NCBI RefSeq assembly: GCF_031127875.1
Contig: NZ_JARXIA010000009.1
Location: 1-64,000, forward strand
Reading direction: 5' to 3'
DNA: 64,000 bases
From: Pelagicoccus sp. SDUM812005
Lineage (GTDB): Bacteria; Verrucomicrobiota; Verrucomicrobiia; Opitutales; Opitutaceae
In this document: positions 62,974 through 64,000 of the stretch, one piece after another
How the letters are laid out: the number at the start of each line of letters is the position of its first letter
Numbering within the stretch: position 1 is the first letter of the stretch
Notes under the pieces: generated by a model
Seen by the model: the letters and a program-made list of their open reading frames with translations, nothing else
Database searches by the model: none
What the model was told of the DNA's origin: nothing
Translations under genes and position numbers: made by a program

Positions 62974-64000
62974 TCGAAGTCTCCTTTTCTGTAAAAACTC
63001 TCCAAGTCCCCCGTGTCTGCCAATTGCAGGTGAGCGACTCGACGATAGGGGCCTCTTTGTTGGAGGAGCTCTTGGTGGCTGCCGCGTTGGGCGATGCGCC
63101 CCCGCTCCATGACTATTATGGTGTCGGCTCTTTTCAGGGTGTTGAGGCGGTGGGCGACGAGAAAGGTGGTTCGCCCTGCGATGGCTTGATCTAGGGCAGT
63201 GAAAATTTCCTGTTCCGTTTCACTGTCGATGGCGGCGGTAGGATCGTCGAGAAGGAGGATTGGTGGCTCGAGCAAGATCGCGCGGGCGATGGCGAGACGT
63301 TGTTTTTGGCCGCCGGACAAGGTGTTTCCGTTTTCGCCGAGAATGGTTTCGTAGCCGTGCGGGAGGGCACTTATGAAGTCGTGGGCGGCGGCAATCCGGG
63401 CCGCTTTTTCGATTTGTTCCCGAGTCGCTTCGGGGTGGCCGAAGGCGATATTGGCGGCGACGGTGTTTGAAAAGAGGAAGCTCTCCTGGAAGACGATGCC
63501 GATGCTGCGCCGGAGGTCTTCGAGCTTGAGTTGGCGCACGTCTATGTCGTCGATCATCACCTGTCCGCTCTGCGGGTCGAAGAAGCGCGGGATCAGGCTC
63601 ATGAGCGCAGATTTTCCGGAACCAGTAGCGCCGAGGATGGCGACGCATTGGCCGGGCGGCACCTCGAGGTCTATTTCGTCCACTACGGACTGAGTCCCGT
63701 TGTAGGCGAAGCTGACGTTTCGCAGGGAGACCTTTCCACTGATCGCTGGGCGATGAATCGGGTGGGGAACGTCTTTGACTTCGATGGGTGCATCGAGAAT
63801 TTCGAAGACCCGTCGGGCGCCGATAAGCGACTGCTGCATGCTGTTGGCGACGTTGGCGACTTGATTGACTTGGTTGGAGAACTGCTCGAGCAGGCCGGCG
63901 AAGACGACCAGTCCGGATCCAAGTGCCAGTTGTCCATTGATCACCTGCCAACCGCCGAAGCCGAGCAGCACGGCGATGTTGACGCGTGTCAGGAAACCGA
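62970..64000 (-). CDS. ABC exporter half-transporter, degenerate site, partial
   Basis: The C-terminal 343 residues of a second permease-ATPase; the N-terminal helices lie beyond the right edge. The frame stays open to base 64000, so a GTG at 63971 is not the true start. Walker A is GATGSGKSA and the signature is LSGGQKQR. Walker B reads ILLLDDPTAAID, with Asp (codon 63243-63245) replacing the catalytic Glu, as in one half of heterodimeric exporters such as TM287/288. It is translationally coupled to the gene downstream. Confidence 0.92.
   Translation of the reverse strand, partial: GFLTRVNIAVLLGFGGWQVINGQLALGSGLVVFAGLLEQFSNQVNQVANVANSMQQSLIGARRVFEILDAPIEVKDVPHPIHRPAISGKVSLRNVSFAYNGTQSVVDEIDLEVPPGQCVAILGATGSGKSALMSLIPRFFDPQSGQVMIDDIDVRQLKLEDLRRSIGIVFQESFLFSNTVAANIAFGHPEATREQIEKAARIAAAHDFISALPHGYETILGENGNTLSGGQKQRLAIARAILLEPPILLLDDPTAAIDSETEQEIFTALDQAIAGRTTFLVAHRLNTLKRADTIIVMERGRIAQRGSHQELLQQRGPYRRVAHLQLADTGDLESFYRKGDFE

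Noticed and set aside
1-64000. tRNA, rRNA, CRISPR arrays, riboswitches
   Set aside because: I looked for tRNA T-loop/CCA patterns, regularly spaced repeats and known riboswitch cores and saw none; a covariance-model scan would be decisive.

Overview
The window looks like a chromosomal stretch of a Gram-negative, high-GC member of the PVC superphylum, most likely Verrucomicrobia class Opitutae (a Pelagicoccus-like marine heterotroph would fit). This is an inference from gene content: a very large TonB-dependent receptor with an ELSPFTV N-terminal plug sequence, a ThuA/dehydrogenase/double cytochrome c fusion of the kind common in PVC bacteria, several Gfo/Idh/MocA oxidoreductases paired with TIM-barrel sugar isomerases, a PAS-AraC regulator and few Shine-Dalgarno sequences. 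No tRNA, rRNA, CRISPR array, prophage or integrase was seen.

Region 1 (0-12 kb): a compact four-gene cassette (DUF3570 barrel-like protein, ApbE flavin transferase, TlpA-type thioredoxin, DUF4266 mini-lipoprotein), then a small membrane protein, a Spy/ZraP-like periplasmic protein and an ECF sigma factor. These are followed by a TonB-domain protein, a Gfo/Idh oxidoreductase, a FetAB-like metal exporter, a SulP anion transporter and a long plant/cyanobacterial-type IspH. Region 2 (12-21 kb): a tight six-gene operon of uncharacterised proteins around an AAA+ ATPase (coiled-coil protein, soluble unknown, AAA+ ATPase, soluble unknown, and two membrane proteins), followed by a BI-1/YccA protein. 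This is the best candidate for an undescribed system. A compact multi-hairpin element separates it from dciA.

Region 3 (21-31 kb): dciA, an MECR-like reductase and a GNAT enzyme lead into an AT-richer accessory patch (23.1-27.3 kb) of orphan secreted proteins. Next come a 265-bp palindromic MITE-like element and an RsbQ/PAS-histidine-kinase pair, the latter bracketed by 50-bp direct repeats of the 3' end of the neighbouring MFS gene. Region 4 (29.7-38 kb): a minus-strand catabolic cluster (MFS transporter, ThuA-dehydrogenase-cytochrome fusion, oxidoreductase, ketose-3-epimerase-like enzyme) diverges from a PAS-AraC regulator.

Region 5 (38-61 kb): a carbohydrate-utilisation locus with two secreted hydrolases, a DASS symporter, a TonB-dependent receptor, an FG-GAP/UnbV/Ig/vanadium-haloperoxidase fusion, a clan GH-A-like secreted glycosidase, a LacI regulator divergent from a GH78-like alpha-L-rhamnosidase, a Sip1/raffinose-synthase-like GH36 enzyme, and a Gfo/Idh plus isomerase pair. 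The likely substrate is a rhamnose- and galactose-containing polysaccharide or glycoconjugate, which is an inference. The window ends in a heterodimeric ABC exporter whose second gene runs off the right edge.
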